A DNA stretch of 64,000 nucleotides from Morella rubra (GCA_003952965.2 CM025852.1:2835752-2899751); one strand, 5' to 3'; shown: positions 1 to 11,769, counted from the first letter of the stretch. Translations and numbers: made by a program. The notes: generated by a model from the sequence alone, not told the origin.

Positions 1-92
1 CCATTCTCTGGGGTTGTCACGAACAATCCTACTTATCACTTCGGACCATAGTTCTTCAGGTAGGGTTTGAGGGCTTTGTTTCGTCGTCGCAT
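1..92 (-). pseudogene. F-box-like gene, partial inverted copy
   Basis: This is the mirror copy of the gene starting at 414. Its ATG is at 92 on the minus strand. One C is missing in codon 3 relative to the right-hand copy, which shifts the frame and brings a TGA after 18 codons. The copy runs off the window edge, so its remainder cannot be judged. It has no function that can be supported here. Confidence 0.5.
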
Positions 93-506
93 CTTTCTCG
101 TCTTTGGTATCTCCCTCGACCTTTCTCCTTCTTTCTTGTGACGTTCTTCCTTTTTATATCCGTATGTACTTGACGGTTATCTTCTTAGAAGGGAAAAACT
201 GTTCAAGTTTCGACGTGCTTGTTTCTTCAGTCCCTTTGGTTTTGCAGCAAAACCAAAGGGACGTGAAATTAGCATGAAGAAACAAGCACGTCGAAACTTG
301 AACAGTTTTTCCCTTCTAAGAAGATAACCGTCAAGTACATACGGATATAAAAAGGAAGACCGTCACAAGAAAAAGGGAGAGAAAGGTCGAGGGAGATACC
401 AAAGACGAGAAAGATGCGACCGACGAAACAAAGCCCTCAAACCCTACCTGAAGAACTATGGTCCGAAGTGATAAGTAGGATTGTTCGTGACAACCCCAGA
501 GAATGG
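1..506. repeat. Head-to-head inverted repeat, about 250-bp arms
   Basis: Bases 1-246 are the near-perfect reverse complement of about 248-506. The centre is the palindrome GGTTTTGCAGCAAAACC around 247. The right arm carries about 13 extra bases near 268-281 and a few single-base differences. Both arms contain the promoter and first codons of an F-box-like gene, so the structure is a divergent inverted duplication. The left arm is cut by the window edge. A palindromic assembly error is an alternative explanation. Confidence 0.85.
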
Positions 507-1110
507 CAAAGCCTCTGCCTAGTGTCTAAAAATTTTATCAAGCAGCTCATGGACCGATGGTCTATCGAAGGTTGAGAATTGAAGATATACCGCCTCCATA
601 CCCTCCAACCGAAGTCTGGAAAACCCTCCGCAAATGTTACGCGAGCAAAAACCCACATGAACTCTTTGTCCGAGGTAGCGAAAAAATGCGCTGGACCACA
701 ACATTGGAAGAAGGACTGAAGGAAGTCCACACTTCGAAAAGGGGGGAAATCCAAAGGCCAAATACCTTCTCGCCTTGGCCTATCACCATCAAGGAGGAAA
801 CTCGAGGCAGACTTGACATAATTTCAGAGCTCCGACAGGAACTACGAGCAGAACAAATGGAGGTTGTGCGAAAGCCATCCTAAATTGGGCAATGACTAGA
901 TGGGGTCGTGCTGATGAACACCAATATAGATTGAAAAACAAGTTGAAATGCCCCAAAGAAACATCTTGTTACATCCCGGAGACAGCCGAGATCCCAACCT
1001 CATTCCCAAAATGGTGGGTCACCTATCAACACTATTTCTGCGACACTTGCTATGCAAACAAAGAGTTTCGATATTGTGATATATATATTTGTGTTCCACA
1101 GGAGATGTAA
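414..1110 (+). pseudogene. F-box-like protein gene, broken
   Basis: An ATG at 414 opens a 53-codon frame with an F-box-like start (LPEELWSEVISRI, then W-x-LCLVSKNF) that ends at TGA 573-575. F-box domains bind SKP1 in SCF ubiquitin ligases. Related-looking sequence continues in another frame at 557-883 and again at 892-1110, where a W/H/C/C-rich tail (FPKWW, HYFCDTCY) resembles the C-terminus of the plant At2g35280-type F-box family. Two frame changes are therefore needed to read it through. I call it a pseudogene; unrecognised introns are a weaker alternative. The family assignment is from motif memory only. The 5' 90 bases are duplicated in inverted orientation. Confidence 0.5.
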
Positions 1111-2082
1111 TCGAATGGGTGATTCCCCCTTGGACCGAGATGTAATCATTAATATAGATTCAGTTATGTCATGCATTAGCTTCTTTCTCCCCATACCTCA
1201 GCATCTGAAGCATAGCAAACATTCTCAACCCAATTTTGCAAATCTGCTCTAGAATGGGGGGACTCTGATGGTGCCAATACTGAATCACATCCAGCCCAAA
1301 CCAATTTGGGCCGAAAATATGATTACTTCTTCAAAAGTGCAACAGTTACAATCCAACCCACGTAGCATATTTTCCAAAAGATAAAATCACTGCGTATGCC
1401 ATAAATAGTTACCTAACGGCCCACGATAAGCCACGGCACCACGTTCCCATTTACCCGTAGCAGTTACGAATAACCGTGGGAAAAAGATGGAAAGGACATC
1501 ACGAAGCACTAGTTGATAGGGACAAAAACTATCTACTAAAACCTCAGTTAGAAGCAGTTAGAGGAAAAGAAAGAAACGTGGGCAAAAGCACTATAAAAAG
1601 GGAAGCTAACGATGAGAACAAGTAAGTGATTTCTTATGTGAAAAAATAGCAAGAACTCAGATAAAAGTAAGAGACTAATTTAATCTTCGGAGGTGCCACA
1701 TCTCAGGACCTGGGGTCTTTTATTGTTTTACAGAAAAGGATACGAGAAGATCAAGTTGCATTTACTCTAACGTATTGGCCATAAATCAACTGATTTATCA
1801 ATAGTACAAAGTCTAGTCAAGGTTGGAAATTAAAAAATATTGTAAACCGTGATAGAAGGAGGTAATGAATAAGATCTCAGATACAATTTTCACATTTACT
1901 CAGAAAAAGAAGAAGAATAATCTCAGCTAGAAAAGCACTGCTAGAATCAGCTAGCACTACCCTTTTTCCGGAAAGCTCCCGAATATTTGAGATATTTGCA
2001 AAAATCTGGAAAATATCAGAATTGTTGGATGTTGTTCGATGCTACATATTTTTAAAGACTTAAAAAGTGGACAAAATTACTC
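1111..2082. other. Intergenic, no gene seen
   Basis: AT-rich sequence with no long frame and no recognised domain. I see no terminal repeats in it. Confidence 0.6.
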
Positions 2083-2090
2083 CTACCACT

Positions 2091-2860
2091 TAGGGGTGGT
2101 TAACGGTAGTGTAGGTGACGGTTTGGCGAAAACCGTCACCGTCACCGCAATTGACGGAATCACATAATTGACACCGCCACCACACGCTAAGGCATAATAA
2201 CCGCCCTTGTCGGTGACGGTATTAACGGTAACGGTTATACGATAACCGCTTAAACCGTATAACCGTTGGGCCAAAAAAATGGTTTTTTTTTTGCTTTTCA
2301 TTTTTTTTCACTGTTTTGGGCTGTTTTCCTTGGGTTTTTTTTGACCATTAAGACCATTTGATGCCTATATATAAGCAACAAATATAATCATTCAAATATC
2401 ATAACCTGTTTAAATTTCTAACATAATATCATAATCAATAATCATATCAAATGGACAAATATCATAACCTATTCAAACATAATATCATAATCATTAATAA
2501 TCATAACAAATATAATAAGCTGTCCAAAAGTCCAACATAATATTATATTCAAACATAAAAGACTAAAGTCCAATAAAGTGTCAACAATGTGACATAAACC
2601 AACTAATATATTCCAACAAAAGCCCAACAAAAGTATGTCACATAATCAATAATCATCTCAAGTCTCAACTAGAGGGTTAACGGTAGTATAGGTGATGGTT
2701 TGGCAAAATCGTCACCGTCACCGCAAATTGACGGAATCAAATATTTGACACCGCCACCGCACCGCTAAGCACAATAACCGCCCTTGCCGGTTACGGTACC
2801 GGTAGCGGTGACGGTTTTAGCGGTTAAAACCGCCACTGCCGGTGAAAATGAGCACCCATA
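2091..2860. mobile_element. Non-autonomous hAT-type transposon (770 bp)
   Basis: An exact 8-bp direct repeat, CTACCACT, flanks the element (2083-2090 and 2861-2868), the target-duplication size of hAT transposons. The ends are imperfect inverted repeats: TAGGGGTGG at the left and the complement of CACCCATA at the right. The subterminal 170 bp of the left end (2095-2275, rich in ACGGT/ACCGT motifs) recurs in direct orientation at 2673-2845. There is no transposase coding. The interior is AT-rich with CATAATATCATAATC-like repeats. High confidence that it is a hAT-type insertion. Confidence 0.85.
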
Positions 2861-3204
2861 CTACCACTGGCCTATTATTATCACGGTATTCATGATCTGT
2901 TACGAAATTATTAAATAAATTATAGAAAGCTCATCCTTTTATTTAAAAAAAGAAAAAAAAAAAAGAGTACCAGATTAATATCTAATAAATTGTAGAAACT
3001 CGGTCCTCTTGTATTAAGAAAAAAAAAAAAAAAAGACTGTTGTACGAGTGAGGTGGGCATAGCGTAAGAAAAAGTTGCCTCGTCTTTCTCTTCAAAAAAA
3101 TTAATTTATTGTGCTCCTATAACTTTTTGTGTAAAAATTCTCAAAAAGTAATTAACTTTGAAAGTTGTTTTCGTCTTCACCTCTCTGCTACAAGCACAAT
3201 TTAG

Positions 3205-3270
3205 AAAACAAAAACAAAAAAACAAAACAAAAAACAAAACAAAACAAAACAAAAAAAACAAAACAAAAGG
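3205..3270. repeat. (AAAAC)n simple repeat
   Basis: A-rich run of AAAAC-type units about 250 bp upstream of the first thaumatin-like gene. Confidence 0.85.
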
Positions 3271-3351
3271 CCAAGATATTAAAATGTCTCGTTAACTTGA
3301 CTTCAAGGCACGCCAAAGATATGACAGCATAACAAATTTACCAAAACACAC

Positions 3352-3452
3352 TTGACCGGCAATGAAAGTATAACTTCCTCACAATTTGATAATGCCTGTA
3401 GGTTCTACACCAGGTACATCCCACACCCAAGCCCAAGATGACCCAATATAAA
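3352..3452 (+). promoter_or_regulatory. Promoter of thaumatin-like copy 1: W-box and TATA
   Basis: TTGACC at 3352-3357 is a WRKY-type W-box, and AATATAAA at 3445-3452 a TATA element about 75 bp before the ATG. The stretch CACACTTGACCGGCAAT is shared with copy 2 at the same distance (about 170 bp) from the ATG, which suggests an ancestral control element of this defence-type gene. Confidence 0.55.
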
Positions 3453-3523
3453 CCCCTCCAAATTCCATTAATCTTCGCACAGACAACACAAAATCGCTAG
3501 AAACTAGCATATCTCTCACCAAA

Positions 3524-4206
3524 ATGAGTCTCTCCAAAAAGCTGTTCATCTTTTGCTTCCTTTCAATCACTCTCGACTTCGGCCTAGCTCGTGCAGCTAG
3601 ATTCGATGTAACAAACAATTGCCCTTTCACGGTTTGGGCAAGGGCTGTGCCCGGTGGTGGTATGCAGCTCGCACAAGGTGGAATATGGAGCTTGACGTTG
3701 CCGCAGGCACCACAGGGGGTCACATTTGGCCACGGACTGGGTGCAATTTCGATGGCTATGGGCGGGGTAGCTGCCAGACCGGTGATTGTGGCAGGCTTCT
3801 CCAATGCCAAGCCTATGGTGTACCACCGAACACCCTTGCTGAATTTGGACTAAACAAATTTGACAACTTAGATTTCTTTGATATCTCTTTGGTTGATGGG
3901 TTTAATGTTCCAATGGAATTTAGCCCTATGTCCAATGGGTGCACCTGTGGGAAAAGATGCACTGCTGATATCAACGGGCAGTGCCCCAATGAGTTGAAGG
4001 CTCCTGGTGGGTGTAACAATCCTTGTACCGTGTTTAAGACCGATCAATATTGTTGCAACTCTGGAAGCTGTGGACCTACAGATTACTCTAAATTTTTTAA
4101 GGATCGTTGCCCCGCTGCTTACAGTTACCCTAAGGATGACGCAACCAGCAAGGTTGTGTTTACGTGCCCTGGTGGGACTAACTACAAGGTTGTGTTCTGC
4201 CCTTGA
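3524..4206 (+). pseudogene. Thaumatin-like (PR-5/osmotin-type) copy 1, frameshifted
   Basis: Thaumatin-like proteins are secreted, disulfide-rich PR-5 defence proteins. The ATG at 3524 gives a signal peptide (about 24 residues, ending in ALA-type residues) and mature N-terminus [15 protein letters not shown]. Compared with the intact copy at 17103-17789, one codon is missing near 3670 and a single base is missing at about 3690-3693, which shifts the frame. The downstream frame then reads the thaumatin signature (CQTGDC) and all remaining cysteines to the TGA at 4204-4206. An additional cysteine replaces Arg in the NGCTCG segment. It is the only copy on the + strand. A one-base assembly error would restore it, so the pseudogene call is provisional. 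Confidence 0.8.
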
Positions 4207-4209
4207 AGC

Positions 4210-5100
4210 AGCTTCATTTCGGTCAATAGTACTCCATACCCATGATATGTTAATGCAGCATGACTTATGATATGCATCACCGATAAATTATTCACCAAAG
4301 ACGATAATTTGGACTTTAATAAAACATTAAAGAGGAAATGATATATTAGTACATAATAATTATGTAATTTTTATGTTCTAATAGAATTTAGGAGTAAGAT
4401 TAATATTGAACGTCCTTCCTTCGATAAGAATTAATAACCATTTTCTTTTAATTTAGCTTAATAATGAATTAATCATATAAATTATTAAGCAATTGAAAAT
4501 CTTCACTAAAATTTATGAGTGAGGACCTCTTGAACCTCATTAGACCCTATTGAGCATATCCTTAAGGTTTTAAGGCTTACTGGGCTTGTTTAAAGTTAAC
4601 GGGATTAAAGTCCATTTTGGCCGCTAAACGGACTTTGTAATTTGAGCCCCTAATTCTACTCGGTTTGAACTCAAATTTGGGCTTCCCCCTCTATTTTTCA
4701 TGCTCTACACAGCCAAAAAATTATTTTTCCCGTTCGGGCCTTTTTACCCTAACGTTTTGTGTGAAATGCCGAAATTGCCCTTAGAGACATCCAGGGGCAT
4801 TTTCGACCTCTCCCCACCTTCGATTGAGCTCAAATTTTTACTGGGATACTGTACCATATACTACACATCCACCAATTTTCATGCAAAACTTCAAGGATTT
4901 CATGGGGACGTTTTGGACAACAAGTGTCTTTACTAAAAAGTCCTAATTTTTTCCATTTCATGTGATGTTCATGTGCTATTATCCTTAGATCTAATGATTT
5001 GAGTCATTAAAACTGAAATAATATAATCATAACATGCATTAAAATATAAATCAGTGACAAAATCACATATAACTTCATAACTTCATTCAAAATCATCAAA
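4210..5100. other. Intergenic, no gene seen
   Basis: AT-rich sequence downstream of thaumatin-like copy 1. Short open frames here have no recognisable domain. Confidence 0.55.
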
Positions 5101-5111
5101 ACAACACATGC

Positions 5112-5525
5112 ATGAAGTGGATTTTCACTGCCAATCCGATGTTCTATGAACGAACCAAACATATTGAAGTGGATTTTCACACTATAAGAAAAACATTGCA
5201 AGCTGGTTTGATTCGAATTTTACATGTTAATACTCAACACCAGATTGCAGGTGTGTTAACCAAGGCATTGGGCTTAGCTCAGTTTAATCATTTTGTAGGC
5301 AAGCTGGGATTACTAAACATATATATCATCCATCTTGAGGGAGAATATTAATGATAGTACTAAGCTGGAAGTCACACACTGGAAGTTAGTTTACATTTTC
5401 AGTTTGGTGTAACATATTGTAATTGTTATTCTCTTTCTGTATATTAAGCAACCGAAGTTGTAAACAGAGCACATTCTCAGTTAATGAAAGTTTCCTCTTT
5501 TCTCCACATTTGTGATTCTTAACAG
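5112..5525 (+). mobile_element. Ty1/copia retrotransposon 3' remnant
   Basis: Bases 5112-5351 read the end of a copia RNase H domain: NPMFYERTKHIEVDFHTIR, then HVNTQHQIAGVLTKALG and LGLLNIYIIHLEGEY. This is the canonical C-terminus of plant copia Pol. It is followed by a polypurine tract (GAGGGAGAA) at about 5338-5346 and an LTR-like remnant with promoter-like and poly-A-like sequence to about 5525 (ending CTTAACA). Reverse transcriptase, integrase and gag are absent, so it is a truncated fossil. Confidence 0.75.
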
Positions 5526-5689
5526 AACCTTCCCTCATATGGTCTTGACCAATTAATGCTGAATTAATCAATCTATTTAATATATAAAACCGTTATCTAG
5601 CTATCACGACTGAGTTAGCTTTCATTATTGGTCATCAATATTGTCCTAATTTCCCTTTGGTGAGATTGTTCCAATTGCGATCTTTATTT

Positions 5690-5725
5690 GGGTGGACAGA
5701 AAAAGAGGTCAGTAACTGGGAAATC
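5690..5725 (+). pseudogene. MYB3R exon-2 remnant
   Basis: The stretch GGTGGACAGAAAAAGAGG and the following intron-like bases match exon 2 of the MYB3R locus at 25740-25770 (residues GWTEKE and splice junction). Here the junction reads GAG|GTCAGT, a normal GT donor, whereas the 25.7-kb copy has GC. No other MYB exon is recognisable close by. It is a short match (about 30 bp), so chance is not fully excluded. Confidence 0.4.
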
Positions 5726-5729
5726 CATT

Positions 5730-7050
5730 TTTTTAAGTTACTATTAGTGTTAATGCAATAATATACTATCAGAACTTATCAGTTGCAATATGTACTTCGT
5801 AAATTGATATGGAGAATCTTAAAGCAAAAATGATAAAGGGGGTAGGCTAGATATTTATCAGACTTTTCATCCGGAGATAGACATAATAGCACACATGATG
5901 TTGGTTGACGAATATATAACTCGATAGGGGGCTAATAAATTGTTCCACACCCCAAGTATAAAGTAAGTCCGGAAATTCGTATCTCGACCAACAATGTGAT
6001 GAGCATACCCACTTGCGAGTCGCACGTATTGGCCTATGAAAAACTGTTGTGTCAATACTTCATCAAAAGTTGTCAACTAGTCCCACTTAAAAGACTTATC
6101 AAAGAGACATGTTGATAAGAGACTAGTGACGCTAGTCTTTTTCTCTTTGCCCTACCATATTATCCCGTGGAGTTATTTTCACTATTTGACAAAAATGTAA
6201 TGTGCACCACTTTCCACAGCGGAAAATGTGAATTCCCATTCATAGGAATCCTCTTGAAGGATATTGTTGACATGATTTAGGATTCCATCATTTCAAGGGT
6301 GCCCAATTTCTTTGCCATTGGTTTTGGAAATGGAAACTCACTTGGCCGACATTCAGTACTGTGTCTGGAAAAAATCGCAACGGCTTGGATACACTTGGCG
6401 ATAGGAATACGGCCTAAGCTACTTTAGTGGTTTGCGTTTGTGCGCCCGAGAAATTAAGGAAGCCATCTTTATATCCTCCTCCTGTGCATTCTTAACTACT
6501 GTTTTACTCCATAAGGGATTGGGATTGGAGAGTTGAAGACGTGGGTTGGTGACTCGCGCACGCGCCCTATCTATGTGGAATTTTATCTGAATTAGCGAGG
6601 ATGATATATATCATTGCTGGCGCACTATTGTTTAATTTTCCTGGGCTATATTTAGGCAGCAGGACTGACTCTTAGGTCATAGAACGTACGTCCTCGCGAC
6701 TATTGTATGAAGGATGTTTCAACTTCGTATTTTTCCTTCCACGTTATACTTAAAATACCAGTCAAACGTAGTAAAACCCAGAAAATCTGTAATTGTTTTA
6801 TGTGGTTGGGGTACCACTACTTTGACGAACAGGAGGAAAATAGCCAAGTCTTGCCCTTGATCATATATATCCAGAAGACCGGGCTACGAGTCCTCTCCTT
6901 CGGTGTTCTAAATTCTAATCCTGATCATGACGTACAGCGGTCAAATTAGTTCGCATCATTATTAATTACCCTTGGAAAGAAAAACATTAACATGTTCAAA
7001 CAAATTAACATTACTGTTTGAACAATAACATTGATGTGTTATAACGAATT
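5730..7050. other. Intergenic, partly duplicated sequence
   Basis: No gene recognised. Bases about 6738-6930 resemble 9325-9530 (shared AAAATACCAG/ATATCAGAC, GGGCTACGAGTCCTCT and TTGTTCTAAT segments). They are part of the duplicated background of the thaumatin-like cluster. Confidence 0.5.
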
Positions 7051-7057
7051 AGCGATT

Positions 7058-7260
7058 ACGTTCCAAAAAATTCATCCCAAAAATGGTTCTGGCCCGCGAC
7101 ATAATTTTTTTTGGAACCAATTTAAAATCCGTCCCGAAAATAAATAAATTTTAGAGTCTTTTGTGATGAATTCAAAATTTCATTGCAAATAACCCATTTG
7201 TTAGATGCATTTTTTTTGTCCTAAAAAAATATGTCTCAAAAAAACAAATTTATTGTGGTG
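7058..7260. mobile_element. Possible CACTA-like MITE remnant
   Basis: The sequence alternates ATTCATCCC/CCGTCCCGAAAA motifs and ends AATTTATTGTGGTG. This resembles the end of the CACTA-like element at 36996 (AATTTGTTGTAGTG). The left boundary is not defined and no target duplication was found. Confidence 0.35.
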
Positions 7261-7624
7261 TTGGCAGAATATGACCAAAAACCAGCTCTGAAATGGTAAC
7301 CGCCAGAAACAATGATCAAAAATATGAGGATGAAAATGGAGAGTAGCAAAAATGTTTTTTAGGGCATGATGAGTTAAGCGCGAGGCAAAATAAATGAGAT
7401 TTTGAGCAAAAAAAGCAAATGCATGGTATAATATAAGTGAGGTCATGCACATTAATAATACTTTTCGTCTTTCATAGAGAGATTATTGCTGCTTGAGCTA
7501 GCTTAATACATAGGATAGCTTTTGAACACTACTACATGTGCTCACAAAGCCCAATATTAAGCTTTTATTACATCATATATATAGACCATAGGGTACTGGC
7601 TAGTTCCTTGTCTCTCGATCTGCT

Positions 7625-8305
7625 TCAAGGGCAGAACACGACCTTGTAGTTAGTCCCTCCAGGGCACGTAAATGTGCTAGTTTGGTCATCCTAGGGGTAA
7701 CTGTAAGCATCGCGGCAACGATCCTTGAAAAACTTAGAATAATTTGTAGGTCCACAGCTTCCAGAGTTGCAACAATATTGATTGCTTTTAAACACAGTGC
7801 AAGGGTTGTTACACCCACCGGGAGCCCTCAACACATTGGGACATTGTCCGTTGATATCAGCTGTGCATCTTATCCCACGGGTGCACCCGTTGGACGTAGG
7901 GCTAAATTCCATAGGAACATTAAACCCATCAACAAGAGAGATATCAAAGAAATCTAAATTGTTAAATTGGTTTAGTGCATATTCGGCAAGCGTGTTCGGC
8001 GGTGCCCCATAAGCTTGGCATTGGAGAAGCCCGCCACAGTCACCGGTTTGGCATCTGCCACGTCCAGACCCATCAAAACTACACCCAGTTCTTGGCCAAA
8101 TACGGGCCCCTTGGGTGCCGGGGCTAACATCAAGGATCCATGTTCCACCGCGTGCGTTCAGCTGCCTGCCTCCACCGGGCACAGCCCCAGCCCAAACCGT
8201 GAAAGGGCAATTGTTTATTATAGAGAATCTAGCTGCATGGGATAGGGCAAAGCAGAACGTGATTGAAAGGAAGTAAAAAATGGACAGGGTTTTGGAGATG
8301 CTCAT
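7625..8305 (-). pseudogene. Thaumatin-like (PR-5/osmotin-type) copy 2, nonsense codon
   Basis: The ATG at 8305 opens a 204-codon frame: signal peptide (about 24 residues), mature [16 protein letters not shown], thaumatin signature CQTGDCGG, and the [11 protein letters not shown] acidic-cleft region. It ends at TAG 7691-7693 where the intact copy has AAT (Asn, after YSYP). After the stop the frame continues 21 codons, still ending TNYKVVFCP, to TGA 7625-7627, with two codons deleted relative to copy 4. The stop removes the last two of sixteen cysteines, so folding of the truncated product is doubtful. The start, signal peptide and promoter look intact, so it may still be transcribed. Confidence 0.85.
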
Positions 8306-8371
8306 TTTGGGGATCAGTGATATGCTAATCTCTAGTGGTTTGTGTTGTGTCTGTGAACAAATGGTAAGGGT

Positions 8372-8479
8372 TTATATAGGGCTAGCTTTGTCTTGGATGT
8401 GGGATGTCCCTGGTGTACTAGCTAGAAAGTATAGAAGCTACAGGCATTATCGCGTATGGAAGTTACTATTGCCGGTCAA
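8372..8479 (-). promoter_or_regulatory. Promoter of thaumatin-like copy 2: TATA and W-box
   Basis: On the minus strand CTATATAAAC lies at about 8370-8379, roughly 70 bp before the ATG. A W-box TTGACC (GGTCAA on +) is at 8474-8479, within CACACTTGACCGGCAAT, the same block and spacing as in copy 1. Confidence 0.55.
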
Positions 8480-8599
8480 GTGTGTTTTGGAAAATTTGTA
8501 CATGCTGCTTAATTTATCTTTAAGGCTATAGCTTGACTTGAAGACAAGTCAATAAATGGTCAACAAAGTCTCGTTTTTTGTGCTTAATTTTGTTCTAAT

Positions 8600-9010
8600 C
8601 ATGTTTTTGTTTGATGTTCGTTTCAGGACCTCTTAACTCTTAAGCTGCATTACATTAATCTCGCAGTTTACATAGATAGTTATTGCAGAAAGTAAATACA
8701 GCTGACATTCTTTTGCTTTTCTGTTTTTTGTTTAGTGAATATCGTGAATATATTCGGTCTAAAACGACAGCGTAGATATTGGCATAGTTACAAGATTATA
8801 GTACATAACCCCAGGAATTAACATCTACAAAACAACCCTATATATTCAAAACATGATCAGGTTGCTCTTACAAATTCTAGCTGAGGTTTTTTTGTTTCTT
8901 GATCTGAGTAAAGATGAAAAATCTGGCTGAGGTACTATTTGTGAATCATGTGCTTAATCGGTCCATCCAGAATAAATTTCGTGCATCTGAACATTACTAT
9001 ACTGTGTCAA
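8600..9010. repeat. Upstream duplicated flank of thaumatin-like copies
   Basis: This segment recurs, diverged, at 12100-12425 and 18330-18690. Shared pieces include CTTAAGCTGCATTACA, TATTGGCATAGTTACAA, ACAAATTCTAG and GTGCTTAATCGGT. The three copies lie at matching distance behind thaumatin-like copies 2, 3 and 4, so these genes come from tandem duplication of a unit that included several hundred bases of 5' flank. Confidence 0.8.
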
Positions 9011-11078
9011 CAGTACTGGAAAATGTTCGTCCAACAGTGGAAAATTTCGTGCATCTGGCCGACCTTTCATGTCAAGGAAAAACACTCCCATTTAGACATT
9101 TTGCGATAAGAACAGTTTAACGGTTTGCCATTATAATGTGCTTTTAAAGGGTTTACCCCAACAAAGAGTAATATATATGCGGCCTTTTCCAACCAGATGC
9201 CCCTAAGATAATCTTCTGTCCAACCAGTAATCTTGACTTAAGAATTGAATTAGAGATGATTCAAAAAAAAAAACTTTTAATACAAACTAAGAATTACTCT
9301 CAATCTCTTCTTACTTTTTCTTCCACAATATCCTTAAAATATCAGACAAATGTAGTTAAAACCAGGAAATTTTTAATTGTTTGACGTGTTTGGGGTTCCA
9401 ATATTTTCACTGTGCCGAAGTACTTTTGACGCACACGAGGAGGATGTCCAAGTCTTGCACTTGAAATATATCCAGAAAATTAAACTGGGCTACGAGTCCT
9501 CTAGTCTCCTATGTTGTTCTAATTAATTCTTGCGGCCGTCCAATTCGTCACGTCATCAAATTCAAAGGCAGATCCTTAAATTCCAGGACCTGTTTTGTTT
9601 TGTTTCCTAGTATTTAATATCCAGAAGACTAATTTTATGAATCTGTAGTGTTTCGTGGAGAGTATAAAAAATTATTTCAAAGAGAAACTTGCGCATCCAT
9701 AATACAATCAAAGTAAATTCACAGCTTCCTAGAAATTGGATTATCTTAGCATATATATGAAAGTACAAATATTACTAATATTTGTCTAACTCGTTGAACC
9801 GCCTCTAAATTTATTTCAGGAAGCTCTCCTATATAATTGAGTAAACTGATGATTTGAATTTGTTGTAAATTATATATCTAGCTATTACACCACCTAAATT
9901 TATTTCAGGAGGCTATCCTATGTATAATCGCAGCAGAATCTCTTGCTGTATGCAGTGTAGATCCCCCGATGATGTAAGTTTTTGAGAGGACTGAAAGGAC
10001 CTTTGTCTTGACTAAAAAACAAGAACTTTATGAACGTGGGACTGGGGACTGGAATTGTCAATTGGGTAGGGTCACGAAATAGCTGCTCCACTGGCGTCAT
10101 TGTGGGTCTGATATTTAAGTGAAAAGCCTTCGAAGGATTTATCATTGTGGGCGTAACTTGAAGAAATGTCATTAATGGAGTCTGCAATAGGAAGTTAAGA
10201 TCGATCTAGTACCCTCACACCAATTTACTATACGCCACGCTACGTCATCGTTCTTGCTTTCTTGAATAGGCCCTTAAGATCTTGACTGCTAGGGTCGAAA
10301 CTCACTGTGGACGTCTTTGGGAATATGAATCTCGCAGATTTTATGAATTTTATAGTATACAGTCATATGTATAAATCTTGACTGCAGAAACTTTTAAAGA
10401 TCGAGTCGTTCAAATCTCGCTGATCGCCAAATGCAGCCATTAGCTTACGTCGTCGAACTTAAAGGTGCATCCTCAAACTCCGGGGACTTCTGCTTCTTAC
10501 ACATCAGACGCGCTCAAGCTCAGACAAATGACTGTTCTCCCTTTTGTCCTTTCTCGTTAATTTCCGAACGACGTAATAGATTACGAGCCCCTGTGTCAGA
10601 AAATGTAAATTTCTCGACTTCATTCCTGTTGGAATTGAGAGCAAGATCCAAACATCTACTATTTTTTTTTCCGGGAAAAAGAAAAAAACTCCGTAGCATA
10701 TTGAATCGTCAAGTTAAGCGAGGCGCTTGGCATAATATTATATATGACAAATCCATCTTGAGAAGCTAATCCTCCAGAAACAATGAGACATGGGCATGGA
10801 AATGGAGATCATCTTTAAGGGCTTGATGATTAAGTTAATCGCGCGGCAAAATAAATTTAGATTTTTAGCAAAAAATGGAAGAAACCAATTAATAATAGTG
10901 AGGTTATGCACGTTAATAATACTTTTCATCTTTCATAGAGAGATTATTGCTGCTTGATCTTAGTACATCGGATACATTTGCACACTACTGCAAATTAAGT
11001 CCATGAATTAAAGTTTTTATTATATCATAGACCATATGATACTAGCTAGCTAGCTAGTTCCTTCCCTCTTGATCTGCT
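9011..11078. other. Intergenic between thaumatin-like copies 2 and 3
   Basis: No gene supported. Bases 9490-9600 and 9950-10200 match, diverged, 20290-20400 and 20450-20640 (shared TTCAAAGGCAGATCC, GACGTCATTGTGG/GGCGTCATTGTGG and TAACTTGAAGAAA). Bases 10905-10990 match 7440-7530 just downstream of copy 2. The whole stretch is therefore cluster duplication background. Confidence 0.6.
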
Positions 11079-11769
11079 TCAAGGGCAGAACACGACCTTG
11101 TAGTTTAGTTCCTCCAGGGCACGAAAATGTGCTTGGTTGGTCATCCTTAGGGTAGCTGTGAGCATCGGGCAACGAGTCTTGAAAAATCTGGAATAATTTG
11201 TAGGTCCACAGCTCCCAGAGTTGCAACAATATTGATCGGTCTTAAAAACGTTTCGAGGTTTATTTACACCCACCAAAAAGCCTTCAACTCTTTGGGGCAC
11301 TGTCCGTGATGATATCAGCAGTGCATCTTATCCCACGAGTGTGTGCACGTTGCACCCATTGGACGTAGGGCTAAATTCCATTGGAAAATTAAACCCATCA
11401 ACCAGAGAGATATCAAAGAAATCTAAGTTCTAATCCGTTTAGTTCAATTCAGCAAGGTGTCGCGGTACACCATAGGCTTGGCATTGGAGAAGCCCGCCAC
11501 AATCACCCGTCTGGCATTTGCCACGCGCCAGAGCCATCGAAATTGCATCCAGTTCGAGGCAAATGCGAGCCCCTTTGGTGCTGCTGCGGCAACGTCATGG
11601 TTCCATGTTCCACCTCATGCGTTAAGCTGCCTACCACCACCGGGCACAGCCCCAGCCCAAATTGTGAAAGGGCAATTGTTTTCTATATTGAATCTGGCTG
11701 CATTGGCGAGGGCAAAGCAGAGCGTTTAGAAAGGAAGTAAAAAATGGACAGGTTTTTGCGAGGGCTCAA
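11079..11769 (-). pseudogene. Thaumatin-like (PR-5/osmotin-type) copy 3, heavily degraded
   Basis: The position equivalent to the start codon reads TTG (11767-11769) instead of ATG. The sequence then follows the intact copy 4 at nucleotide level but with several indels: the signal-peptide region lost about one codon plus bases, and there are frame changes near 11530-11600, 11440, 11330 and 11280. The C-terminal part still reads [20 protein letters not shown] and ends NYKVVFCP at TGA 11079-11081. It is clearly a pseudogene and the most decayed member. Its flanks pair with those of copy 4 (see 12425-13880). Confidence 0.9.

Noticed and set aside
9918-10769. Short open frames between thaumatin-like copies
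   Set aside because: No domain, and the DNA is part of the duplicated flank background.
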